A stretch of 64,000 nucleotides of DNA, taken from positions 1 through 64,000 of the forward strand of contig JAAESX010000332.1 of NCBI GenBank assembly GCA_024228935.1, in the 5' to 3' direction. Origin of the DNA: Pseudomonadota bacterium. Its GTDB lineage: Bacteria; Myxococcota_A; UBA796; CAJQPC01. This document shows, one piece after another, positions 33,448 to 42,896 of the stretch (position 1 is the first letter of the stretch; every line of letters begins with the position of its first letter). The notes beneath the pieces are model-generated. The model ran no database searches. It had not been told where the DNA came from and saw only the letters and a program-made list of their open reading frames with translations. A program made the translations under genes and the position numbers.

Positions 33448-34083
33448 AGCGGTCGAGCCAGTCGGAAGCTGAGCGAGCTGTATCGGGCCGTCGCGAGCTC
33501 GCTCGCGCGGGTGCCGATCGCCAGGTACCGACTGGTGCCGGCCCAGCCACCACCCCGAACAGCCCGCTGGCGAGATGGCTCGCGCTCGTAGGCCACGTCG
33601 TCGAAGACGAAGCGCCCGCCTGGGCACTCCGGACCGCCGTCCAAGAATGCGTCGGCCGGCGTCGACGTCCGCTGCACGGGCTCGAGGACCAGCCGACGAT
33701 CGCGCTCCACGTACCGCTCGACCAGGACCTCGGCGGCGGGTCGCGTCCGCAGCTCCACCGTGCCAAGCCCTGCCAGGTAGCGTCGGGCTCCCAGCCGCAT
33801 CGGGTGGTCCTCCGACAGCGCCGCGGCGTGGGTCTCCAAGGGCACGGCCGACGTGGCGGCACCGTCCGTGTCGTTGGAGGCCTCGGCCTCGCGGTGGGCG
33901 TTCAGGTGGATCCGGGCCAGCCCGATCCGAGCGCAGGCTCTTCATCGCGAGCGTCTGACCGAGGCGAGCCTCGCGGACACGGCGGACCTCGCCCATCCCG
34001 CCACGCCCCAACAGGCCGGCGTCCTCGTAGCAATGCTCCACGGGCAGGGCGGCGGTGTCGTGGTCGCCGGGCATGAGCGTCAC
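33444..34083 (-). pseudogene. Collapsed Hanks kinase / FGE-sulfatase fusion
   Basis: The frame from GTG 34083 encodes the start of a serine/threonine kinase (GLLGRGGMGEVRRVREARLG, QTLAMKSLRSD), then loses sense near 33940. In another frame, 33444 to about 33940 encodes the linker and the C-terminus of a formylglycine-generating-enzyme-like domain (TVELRTRPAAEVLVERYVE, DRRLVLEP, RAVRGGGWAGTSRYLAIGTR, SFRLARPL). Intact proteins of this type are 800-1200 aa; here the catalytic kinase loop, the C-lobe and most of the sulfatase-like domain are missing. It looks like one large out-of-frame internal deletion. Confidence 0.75.
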
Positions 34084-34157
34084 CGCCTCGATCAGCGGCG
34101 GCGGTCTCCGGTCGTCGTACGTGCTCAGAGCGTCTCCAGGCCCCCGCAGCGTACCCC

Positions 34158-34700
34158 TCAGAACGTCCAGCTGGCTCCCAGCCCATACGTCTGCTCGCGC
34201 ACGTCGTTCTCGAAGTCCGGCTTGATGCGCAGCGAGGTCCCGAACAGCGTCAGCTCGTCGGTCACGTCGTAGGCCAGGCGCACGGCGGACTCGTCGAGGC
34301 CGTACATGACCGGGCTCGACGCGAACGGCTGGACCCGGTGGGCAGTGAGGTGGACGCGGCGCACATTGAAGCCCACGCCCACCTCGACGCCCGCGCCCAG
34401 CTGACCGTAGACGGCGCGATCACGCCAGTCTCCTGCACCTGCCAGCGAGGCACCGACGTTCAGATCGAAGAAGTCCCAGCCGCCGAAACAGTCGACCCCG
34501 ATGGTCCCGCGAGCGATCCAGTCGCCCGTGGCCTGCGAGCGGCTGTCGACGCGCAGATACCCGTTCCGGTCGCCTCTCACGGCCGCACCGAACCCTCCGG
34601 TCGCGTCGCCGGGCATGGCCAGCGTCATCGCCTCGAGCGTGAGCGTCGAGTCTTCGAGGGGGCGGGCTTCCGAGGTCGAGAGGAACGCGAGCAGGGTCAT
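34158..34700 (-). CDS. Predicted outer-membrane beta-barrel protein
   Basis: 180 aa from ATG 34700 (GGAG 5 nt upstream). Short uncharged signal peptide (MTLLAFLSTSEARP), then alternating beta-strands with Gly/aromatic turns, ending in TYGLGASWTF, the aromatic C-terminus of outer-membrane barrels. Probably a small 8-strand barrel. Function unknown. Confidence 0.7.
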   Translation of the reverse strand: MTLLAFLSTSEARPLEDSTLTLEAMTLAMPGDATGGFGAAVRGDRNGYLRVDSRSQATGDWIARGTIGVDCFGGWDFFDLNVGASLAGAGDWRDRAVYGQLGAGVEVGVGFNVRRVHLTAHRVQPFASSPVMYGLDESAVRLAYDVTDELTLFGTSLRIKPDFENDVREQTYGLGASWTF

Positions 34701-34776
34701 GGGGTCTCCGGTGTCTCTTGGTCCGTTGGACACCGCGATCCGGGCGACGCGCTACCAGGGCCCACGGAGTGATCGG

Positions 34777-35373
34777 ATGGAGAACAAGGCGCTCAAGGTG
34801 GCGATGGTCGGGCTCGGCTTCTTCGCGCTCCTGTGCGGCGGAGCGGCGGTCGCGCCGTTCGCGCTGTTGCACTGGAACGACACCTGGGGCCGCTGGGACG
34901 AGGTGCCCGAAGAGCTGGCCGCGTACGAGGCCCTGTCGAGCACCCCCACCGCGTCCGAGCTCGAGGATCCGGTCGTCCGCGGCATGCTCCGGAGCCTACG
35001 CAGGGAGGCCCCGTCGGAGCTGTTCACTCCCGCCGAGTGGGCCGAGGGCGACCTGGCTGTGTGGTTGACCCACCCCCACGAGCTGGCCGCGCGGCCCGAG
35101 CGCATCGAGCTGCTGGGCTCGGTGGTGCTCGAGGGGGTCGGAGAACACGACACCTACTACGTCTTCTCCTTCCACGGACCGCCCGGGCACTGGGCCGGCG
35201 AGGGAGCGATGGTCGGCATCAGCGGGCCCTGGACGGACGACGCCGTGCTGGATCCGGGCAACCCGTGGAGCGAGCTCGAGCCCGGGGACATCTCGACGGG
35301 CGGCCAGATGGCGATGCGCCTGCACGCCGAGAGCTACGGCGAGCAGGCGACGGGGTGGGCGGCCAGCCCCTGA
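34777..35373 (+). CDS. Hypothetical membrane-anchored protein
   Basis: 198 aa from ATG 34777 with GGAG upstream. One N-terminal transmembrane helix (KVAMVGLGFFALLCGGAAVAPF in part) is followed by an acidic, Trp-rich extracytoplasmic domain with beta character (HELAARPERIELLGSVVLEG, YYVFSFHGPPGHW). No family is recognised. A hairpin terminator follows. Confidence 0.75.
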   Translation: MENKALKVAMVGLGFFALLCGGAAVAPFALLHWNDTWGRWDEVPEELAAYEALSSTPTASELEDPVVRGMLRSLRREAPSELFTPAEWAEGDLAVWLTHPHELAARPERIELLGSVVLEGVGEHDTYYVFSFHGPPGHWAGEGAMVGISGPWTDDAVLDPGNPWSELEPGDISTGGQMAMRLHAESYGEQATGWAASP

Positions 35374-35411
35374 CCGAGCCCTCGACCAGAGTGCTCCACC
35401 ATCGAACGGGG

Positions 35412-35438
35412 TCAGACGGGGTCGGCGGCCCCGTCTGA
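35412..35438 (+). terminator. Hairpin terminator
   Basis: A perfect 10-bp stem TCAGACGGGG / CCCCGTCTGA with a 7-nt loop, 39 nt after the stop at 35373. No T-tract follows, as is common in high-GC genomes. Confidence 0.6.
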
Positions 35439-35497
35439 ACGGGTTCACCTGGCCTGAGGACCACGGGCCGGTCGTGGAATTCCAGGCACTTGGATGT

Positions 35498-35513
35498 TGG
35501 CACGCTCCTCGCA
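35498..35513 (+). promoter_or_regulatory. Sigma-54 promoter
   Basis: TGGCACGCTCCTCGCA keeps the invariant GG-N10-GC and matches the TGGCAC-N5-TTGCW consensus at all but one position. The predicted transcript starts near 35524, 23 nt before the ATG at 35547, and includes its GGAG ribosome site. It is the only clear sigma-54 element I found. Confidence 0.65.
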
Positions 35514-35546
35514 ATGGGACACGACGAACCCCACACGGAGATCGCC

Positions 35547-36430
35547 ATGATCCTCGCACTGCTGGCGTGCAACGGCGAAACGACCGAGCTGCCGCCCGAC
35601 TTCAACTACATCCCGATCTACTCGGACGTCTGCCTTCCGGGCTCGCTCGACGAGCAGGATGCCGCCCGCGCCCAGGTCGACGCCCACATCGACGCCAGCG
35701 AGTTCCTGGTCGGGACCAACATGGACCTGTGTCACGAGGACAGCTGCGTCCCCTGCGACACGACCTCGAACCCGATGCTGGCCACCGTGCGCGACTTCGA
35801 CGACTGGTCGACGACCGAGGCGCAGGCGATCGTGGCTGCGGTCGACGGCGACGTCGATCTCGAGGGCTACTTCGCGACCGCCTTGGACACGAGTGGCGCT
35901 GCCTTCTGTTCAGCACGCCGACCGACGCCGATGGGTCGACCAGCCTGACGCTGAGCCAGGGCGTCCGCCAGGACTGCGGCGTGGACTGCTGGAGCTTCCA
36001 CGTCGCGCACGAGTCCCTGGACGACGAGTGCCTGCTGTTCAACAACACGATGGACGCCACCAAGACGCCGACCGCCGATGGCTACGGCCTGACCAGCGCA
36101 GCCGGTCAGAACGACTTCGGCTTCCAGGTCCCCCTGACCGAGGAGCTCCCGGCCCCGTCGAGCTTCGACTCGGTCGCCGAGTTCGAGGCGTTCGTGATGT
36201 CCATGCCATCGCTCCCCGTCACGATGGCCGACCCGACCGTCGAGATCACCTGGGACGACGAAGGCCAGGGCTGCGCGACCGTGACCGGCTTCACGCCGAC
36301 ATCCGTCCTCGCCGAGTACGCGTCGGGCTCGCTGGATGCCTACGAGGACTCCAGCCACGCCGACCACATCAAGACCGTCCTGGCCATCGACCTGGCCTCC
36401 CCCACCGTCGACACCTGGAGTGCACGATGA
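35547..36430 (+). pseudogene. Cys-rich lipoprotein gene with one frameshift
   Basis: ATG 35547 gives MILALLACNGETTE, a very short lipoprotein signal with Cys at position 8. The frame is convincing to about 35900 (VCLPGS, LCHEDSCVPCD), then the sensible frame continues one base off (CLLFSTPTDADGSTSLTLSQ ... DCGVDCWSFHV) to the stop at 36428-36430. A single indel near 35895-35915 explains it. If repaired the product is about 294 aa with several Cys pairs and no recognised family. It is driven by the sigma-54 promoter just upstream; the stop overlaps the next ATG (ATGA). It may be an assembly error and not a true pseudogene. Confidence 0.65.
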
Positions 36431-36786
36431 GCCGCATCAAGACCTGCATCGTGAGCCTGCTCACCCTCGCCACCGCGCCCTGGCTGATGGCAACTGGCTG
36501 CCTTGGAGAGGACATGCCCAAGCCCGCGTGGGACGCGAGCACGGGGGACATGGACTGCCCCCTGGATGAGGACGAGGACCGGTTCGACGACTACACCATC
36601 ACGCCGGTCGAGTCCTATCGAAACTACCAAGCCGATGGGAGCGTGACGGTCGGGTACAGCTGCGACTTCTTCTGGACCGCCAGCTGGGGCGAAGAGCGGA
36701 CGTACACGGGATCGTCCAACTCGTTCACCTGCACCCCGCACCCGCGCTACGAGGGCTACTTCACGTCCTGCGAGGAAGAGGCCTGA
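36427..36786 (+). CDS. Small Cys-containing lipoprotein
   Basis: 119 aa with a conventional lipoprotein signal (MSRIKTCIVSLLTLATAPWL, lipobox MATGC). The mature part is acidic, with several Cys (DMDCPLDEDEDRFDDY, CDFFW, TCTPHP, SCEEEA) and aromatic beta-strands. No family is recognised. Translationally coupled to the frameshifted lipoprotein gene and likely under the same sigma-54 promoter. Confidence 0.7.
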   Translation: MSRIKTCIVSLLTLATAPWLMATGCLGEDMPKPAWDASTGDMDCPLDEDEDRFDDYTITPVESYRNYQADGSVTVGYSCDFFWTASWGEERTYTGSSNSFTCTPHPRYEGYFTSCEEEA

Positions 36787-36789
36787 CCG

Positions 36790-37641
36790 TCACCCCTTCA
36801 CGCTACCAGCGGTCAGCCCCTCGACCAGGAACCGCTGGAGCGCAAAGAACAGCGCCATCACGGGCAGCGACACGATGATGGCGCCCGCCGCGAATCGGCC
36901 CCACTCGGTCCCGAAGTCCCCGATGTAGCCATTGAGGACGACGGGCAGGGTGAAGGCCGTCTCGTCGGAGAGGAACGTCTGGGCGAGGATGAACTCGTTC
37001 CAGGCCGTCATGAACGAGAACAGGCCGGTGACCACGAGCGCGGGCTTCGACAGCGGCAGGATGATCTGGGTGAACGTCACCCAGCGGCTGGCGCCGTCCA
37101 TCCGCGCGGCCTCCTCGAGATCCACCGGGATGGTGTCGAAGTAGCCCTTCAGGTTCCAGGTGCAGAACGGGACGGCCGTCGTGGCGTAGACGAAGGAGAG
37201 TCCCATCATCGAGTCGAGCATGTGCAGCTCGTCGAGCAGGATGTAGAGCGGGACCGCCATCACCACACCCGGGAACATCTGGGTGACCAGGAAGAGGCCC
37301 ATTCCGACGTCGCGGCCCGGGAAGGCCCAGCGGGACATCGCGTAGCCGGCGGTCACCGCCAGCGTGATGCCGATGGCCGAGGTCACGATGGCGACGAACA
37401 GCGAGTTGAACAGCTGCTGTCCGAACAGCCAGCCGCCCTCGGAGTCCGTGGTCCCGATGACGTCGATGAAGTTCACGAGGCTCGGCTCGGTCGGGAACGG
37501 GAGCGCCGACATCGTGAACGACTGGGACGGCGTGAGCGCCATGTCGAGCACGAAGAGCACCGGGTACAGCACGACGAGCGTCGCGATGAGCAGGAGCAGG
37601 TGCGTCGCGACGAGCTGGAAGACCGAGGGCTGCCGCATCAC
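36790..37641 (-). CDS. malG: Maltose-type ABC transporter permease MalG
   Basis: 283 aa, six membrane segments, with the cytoplasmic EAA loop (DLEEAARMDGASRWVTFTQI) and the family's C-terminal FFALQRFLVEGLTAGSVKG. It forms the transmembrane pore with the MalF half of the upstream fusion, driven by MalK. It overlaps the upstream gene by 4 nt. Confidence 0.92.
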   Translation of the reverse strand: MMRQPSVFQLVATHLLLLIATLVVLYPVLFVLDMALTPSQSFTMSALPFPTEPSLVNFIDVIGTTDSEGGWLFGQQLFNSLFVAIVTSAIGITLAVTAGYAMSRWAFPGRDVGMGLFLVTQMFPGVVMAVPLYILLDELHMLDSMMGLSFVYATTAVPFCTWNLKGYFDTIPVDLEEAARMDGASRWVTFTQIILPLSKPALVVTGLFSFMTAWNEFILAQTFLSDETAFTLPVVLNGYIGDFGTEWGRFAAGAIIVSLPVMALFFALQRFLVEGLTAGSVKG

Positions 37642-39748
37642 AGCACCTTCTGGCCGGCGAGCCGGTTCGTGAAGCGCGAGTACAGCAGCAACGCGCCGAA
37701 GATGAGCACCGCGTACGCAGCGGCGTACCCGTACTGGTGGTCTCGCGTGAACGCCCAGCGGTAGGCCTCGGAGATGAGGATCTCCGTGCTGCCGTCAGGC
37801 TCGCCGCCGCTCACCAGGTAGATGATGTTGAACATGTTGAAGGTCCAGACGGACCCCAGGATGACGGCGGGCAGAAGCGCCGGACGCAACAGCGGCAGCG
37901 TGATGTGGCGGAACCGCTGCCAGCCGCTGGCCCCGTCCACCTCGGCGGCCTGCTCGAGGTCCCGCGGGATGGACTGCAGCGCCCCCAGCGTGACCACCAT
38001 CATGAAGGGGAAGCCCAGCCAGGTGTTCGTCGCCAGGTTCGCAGCGAAGGCCGTCGAGAACGAGCCGAACCACGTGACCGGCTCGACCCCCAGCAGCGCC
38101 AGGATGCCGTTGATGGCCCCGAACTGCGTGTGGAACATCAGCTTCCAGATGAGCGCCGTGATGTAGTTCGGGATGGCCCACGGGAGGATGAGCAGCACGC
38201 GGAACACGCCGCGCATCCGGACCCACTTCTCGCGGAGGAGCATGGCCAGCGCGACACCGATTGTGACGTGCAGCACGACGTTCGCGACCGTCCACAGGAC
38301 CGTGACGACGAGCGTGTAGTAGAAGCTCTGCGGCGACGTGAACGACCAGTCCCGAGCCAGCACGATGTCGGCGTAGTGAGCCATCCCGACGAAGGTGAAC
38401 TCGCCTCCGTCGTACGCGAAGAAGCTGACACCAGCGCCCACCACGAAGGGCAGGACGACAAGCAGGCCCATCGCCAGGGCGGCCGGGGCGATGTAGCCGT
38501 AGGCGAACCGCCAGCGGTGCATCTCCGCCCGGACCTCGGCCTTGGAGATCTCGCGGGCCAGGTACCCGATGGCCGCCAGGAACAGCAGCACCATCACGAC
38601 GATGTACGGGACCGGATTGGCCTCGGGCGGCGGAGGCCGCGTGACGATCTCGAACTCCTGCTGCGCCTTGGCCAGCGCCGCGTCGGGCTCGAGGTCTCCG
38701 CGCAGGACGCGGCGCCAGGCACGCGCCATCGGCTCCCAGGTCGCGCCCATCTGCGGCTGGTTCGAGAGCGGGACGGTGTGCTCGAGCTGCGCGGCGAACG
38801 CGGCCAGGACCGGGTCCTCGAGCTCGATGTCGGTGGCCACCGTCTGGCGGCCGACCTCGGCCCGGATGCGTGCCGCCTCGGGGGTGGCCAGGAAGGTCGC
38901 GAGCTCGGCAGCCTGGGCCTTCTGCAGCGAGTGGCCGCTGACGAACGCGCCCTCGACCGTGAGGTAGGGCGCCGCGTGCTCGCCGGTCTCGCTGACGACG
39001 GGCAGCGGCGCGACGGCGTACGGGGTGCCCGGCTCGATCTCGCCCAGGAACCATGGCCCGTTCAGGACCATCGGGGTCTTCCCGTCGTTGAACAGCTGCG
39101 TCACGATGGCGCCCGTGGGCTCCTGGGGCGCGACCTCGTCGGCGATGACCGCGACGAACGACATCGCCTGGGCTGCGCCGTCCCGGTCCAGGCGCAAGAC
39201 CCCGTCGGGGCCTTCGAGCACCGCGCCATGGCCGTGCATCCACGCGGCGTTCACATAGGCGCTGGCGACCTCGTAGCTGAGCCCGAACGTGTCGCCATGG
39301 GTGTGCTCCCGAGCCAGGGCCAGCAGCTCGTCGGTGGTCGCAGGCGGCTCGGCGATGACCGTCGAGTCGTAGAACAGCGCGATGCACTTGTAGGCCAGCG
39401 GCACCGCCCAGACCTGGCCTTCCCACGTGACCGCGTCGACGGTCGTCTGGGCCCAGACCGAGTCCGTCGTCGTGATCGGCTCGATGAGCCCGGACTGCGA
39501 CCAGTCGCCGATGCGCTCGTGGGCGTACAGCAACACATCCGGCCCGTTGCCGTGCGGCGCCGCCGACTCGAACTTCTTGGTGAAGCCCTCGTTCGGCAGC
39601 GCGAGCGGCTTCACGGTGTTGCCCGAGGCCTCCTCGTAGGCATCGAGCGCCTGCTCGAGCCCTTCGCGCTCGGCTCCTCGGTAGCTGTGCCAGACGACGA
39701 TCTCGGCGCCGGACGCGGTCCCGATGAGCGCGCCGAGCAGGACCGAGC

Positions 39749-39752
<4 letters not shown>
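37638..39752 (-). CDS. Fused maltose-binding protein and MalF permease
   Basis: 704 aa. Residues 1-16 are a short signal-like segment (MSSVLLGALIGTASGA). Residues 17-370 are a MalE-type solute-binding protein (EIVVWHSYRGAEREGLEQAL, GPDVLLYAHERIGDW, KTPMVLNGPWFLGEI). A Pro-rich linker (RPPPPEANPVP) leads to a MalF-type permease with about seven helices and an EAA loop (LEQAAEVDGASGWQRFRHIT). The binding domain would be tethered in the periplasm by the permease. MalE and MalF are normally separate. Overlaps malK and malG by 4 nt each. Confidence 0.9.
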
Positions 39753-40726
<974 letters not shown>

Positions 40727-40766
40727 CGCCGTACAGACCGCTCACGTCGGGGTTCGGCACGTGGGG

Positions 40767-40772
40767 TAGCGT
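40767..40772 (+). promoter_or_regulatory. Leaderless promoter -10 (TAGCGT-N6-ATG)
   Basis: TAGCGT ends exactly 6 nt before the ATG of the FHA gene and there is no ribosome site, so the transcript should start at the A of the start codon. Same spacing as at four other -10 elements in this window. Confidence 0.55.
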
Positions 40773-40778
40773 GTCGGC

Positions 40779-41498
40779 ATGCCACGACTGCTCATCCAGG
40801 CCGGCCTCAAGGGGTTCCAGAAGTACGAGCTGCCGCGAGGCGAGGTCCGCATCGGGCGCGGCGACGAGGTCGAGGTGCGCCTGCCGAACGTGTCGGTCAG
40901 CCGGTACCACTGCACGATCCGGACGGACAGCCAGGGCGCCTCGATCACGGACGAGGGCTCGAGCAACGGCACCCAGGTCAACAAGAAGAGCATCAGCGAC
41001 ACCACCGTGCTCCGCAGCGGGGACGAGCTGCTGATCGGGAAGTTCCACCTCGTCTACCTGGGCGATCTCAAGGCCGACCGGTTCTACCGGGGTCGCTTCA
41101 CCGAGTACCTGCCCGACTACACGCCGACCGAGAAGGGCGGCGACGCCGACAGCACGTTCGCGATGACCAAGGAGGCGCTGAAGGCGCTGGCCGAGCAGGA
41201 CGACGTCATCGACAACGCGCGCTTCATCCTGAACCGGGACCCCTCGCGGTTCTGGTACCCCGAGGACCGGCGGCTGAGCTTCGGCGGGGACGCGGCGCTG
41301 GTCGAGGTCGAGGGCTGGTTCTGCTGGGGCGAGATCGCCGAGGTCACGTACGGCGGCGGACGGCACATCGTGAACCCGCTCACCACCTGGAGAGGTGGGG
41401 TCGAGGTGAACGGGGAGAAGCTCAAGGGCAAGCGGGGGATGAAGGACGGCGACCGCGTCGTCATCGGCAAGAGCGCCTTCCGCTACGTCATCTCCTGA
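40779..41498 (+). CDS. FHA-domain protein
   Basis: 239 aa. An N-terminal FHA domain (RIGRGDEVEVRLPNVSVSRYHCTI, DEGSSNGTQVN, LRSGDELLIG) has the phosphothreonine-binding GR, SxxH-like SRYH and NG residues. The C-terminal 90 residues look like a second, degenerate FHA fold (GRHIVNPLTTWRGGVEVNGEKL, DGDRVVIGKSAFRYVI) without the binding residues. It would read Hanks-kinase phosphorylation; a kinase fusion is encoded 4 kb away. Its last 11 bp overlap the convergent FG-GAP gene. Confidence 0.88.
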   Translation: MPRLLIQAGLKGFQKYELPRGEVRIGRGDEVEVRLPNVSVSRYHCTIRTDSQGASITDEGSSNGTQVNKKSISDTTVLRSGDELLIGKFHLVYLGDLKADRFYRGRFTEYLPDYTPTEKGGDADSTFAMTKEALKALAEQDDVIDNARFILNRDPSRFWYPEDRRLSFGGDAALVEVEGWFCWGEIAEVTYGGGRHIVNPLTTWRGGVEVNGEKLKGKRGMKDGDRVVIGKSAFRYVIS

Positions 41499-42861
41499 CG
41501 CCCCACAACAGCCACGCGCCTCCGACGTCCGCGCCCGAGTCGTCTCCGGCCAGCACGTCGTGCACGCCGTCCCCGTCGACGTCGCCCGCCGCGAGGTGCG
41601 AGCCCGCCCGGCCTGTGCCCGTGGGCGCCGCGAGCCAGGTGGCGTCGGACTCGAGGTGGCTTCCGGGTCCCGGTCCCGACACGACCAGCAGGCCACCTGA
41701 GCGGTCCGGACCGTCCTCGGAGAAGGTCCCGAGGACCGCATCCCCCTGCCCGTCCTCGTCGACATCGGCCCAGACGGCGTCCTGGGCGAGCCACATGCCG
41801 GCCCGCTCGCCGTGCACGCTCATCCACGCCGCGTCTGGGCTCAGCTCGCCGACCAGCGGACCCGCCATCATGAACGCCTGGCCGCACTTCGCGCCCTGAG
41901 CGCAGTCGGCGTGAGGGGCGCCCACCAGCAGATCGGCCAGCCCGTCTCCGGTGGCATCCGCGGTCGGGACGAGCGGGCGCCCGGTCCACGCCTCGGTCCC
42001 GACGAGCACGGCGTCGGCGTCCTGGAGATCGACGACGCCGCGGTGGCTCGATGCGAAGACATGGACGACGCCCGAGCCCGCGTCGAGTTCGGCCTGGTAC
42101 GCGCTAATGGCGAGCTCGTCGACCCCGTCCCCATCCGTGTCCCCGAGGCGCGCGAGGTAGGTCCCGAAGCTGCCGTCGTCGACCTCGCCGTGCACGGCGA
42201 ACAGGGCCTCGTCCAGCGGCGCTGCCTGGTGCAGCGGACCCGCGATGAGGTAGGCGCTGCCTGTGCGATCGCCGGTCCCGTTCGCCCCGGCCAGCAGGTC
42301 CGGCCAGCCGTCCTCGTCGACATCACCCGCAGCGGCGAGCGAGCGGCCCAGGTGGGCGTGCCGCTGGTCGCCGGTGACCACCGCGTCCTGGTCCTGCAGC
42401 ACGTGGTCGACGACCGGGCCGAGCAGGACGACCACCTGGCCGGCGTCCGGGTCGACGCCGTCGCACAGGCTGCAGCCGGCGACCAGGTCCGCCACGCCAT
42501 CCAGGTCGACGTCGATCTCTCCCAGGACGGTCTTGCCGAACTCGTCGTCCGCGTCCTGGCCCCACACGACGATCGCGTCGCGTCCCAGCTCCCGGTCGCC
42601 GTCGAAGGGCCCGAGCTCGATGGTCAGCCGCCCGACCGGCTGGCCGTCGAGCACCGCGCCGCGCGAGCCGATGGCGACATCGCCGAGGCCATCGCCGTCC
42701 AGGTCACCGACCGCCGCGATGCCCTCGCCCGTCCCGCGGTACGCCCCCGTGTCCTCGATGCGCAGGGCGCGCTCGGCCAGGGACACGTCCGGTGCCGCCG
42801 TGTCATCGGACCGGGGCGGCTCATCGCACGCCAACACCATCGCTACGAGCAAGGGACCCAC
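41488..42861 (-). CDS. FG-GAP/integrin-alpha-repeat lipoprotein
   Basis: 457 aa from GTG 42861, a start supported by TATCGT-N6-GTG. Lipoprotein signal VGPLLVAMVLAC, then an acidic linker and about seven FG-GAP blades with DxDxDGxxD calcium loops (GDLDGDGLGDVAIGS, DVDEDGWPDLLAGANG, DTDGDGVDELAISA, DATGDGLADLLVGAPH, DVDGDGVHDVLAGDD). It probably forms a seven-blade propeller on the outer membrane, for binding or adhesion. A longer N-terminal reading is Arg/Pro noise and is rejected. Confidence 0.88.
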   Translation of the reverse strand: MGPLLVAMVLACDEPPRSDDTAAPDVSLAERALRIEDTGAYRGTGEGIAAVGDLDGDGLGDVAIGSRGAVLDGQPVGRLTIELGPFDGDRELGRDAIVVWGQDADDEFGKTVLGEIDVDLDGVADLVAGCSLCDGVDPDAGQVVVLLGPVVDHVLQDQDAVVTGDQRHAHLGRSLAAAGDVDEDGWPDLLAGANGTGDRTGSAYLIAGPLHQAAPLDEALFAVHGEVDDGSFGTYLARLGDTDGDGVDELAISAYQAELDAGSGVVHVFASSHRGVVDLQDADAVLVGTEAWTGRPLVPTADATGDGLADLLVGAPHADCAQGAKCGQAFMMAGPLVGELSPDAAWMSVHGERAGMWLAQDAVWADVDEDGQGDAVLGTFSEDGPDRSGGLLVVSGPGPGSHLESDATWLAAPTGTGRAGSHLAAGDVDGDGVHDVLAGDDSGADVGGAWLLWGVRR

Positions 42862-42867
42862 CCCCGC

Positions 42868-42873
42868 ACGATA
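42868..42873 (-). promoter_or_regulatory. Leaderless promoter -10 (TATCGT-N6-GTG)
   Basis: Minus-strand TATCGT, 6 nt (GCGGGG), then GTG of the FG-GAP lipoprotein. Divergent from the glycosyltransferase promoter 15 bp away. Confidence 0.55.
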
Positions 42874-42882
42874 GCCGAGCGC

Positions 42883-42888
42883 TACTCT
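42883..42888 (+). promoter_or_regulatory. Near-leaderless promoter -10 (TACTCT-N8-GTG)
   Basis: TACTCT ends 8 nt before the GTG of the membrane glycosyltransferase-like gene; the predicted leader is 0-2 nt. No ribosome site. Confidence 0.45.
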
Positions 42889-42896
42889 CGCGGGAC

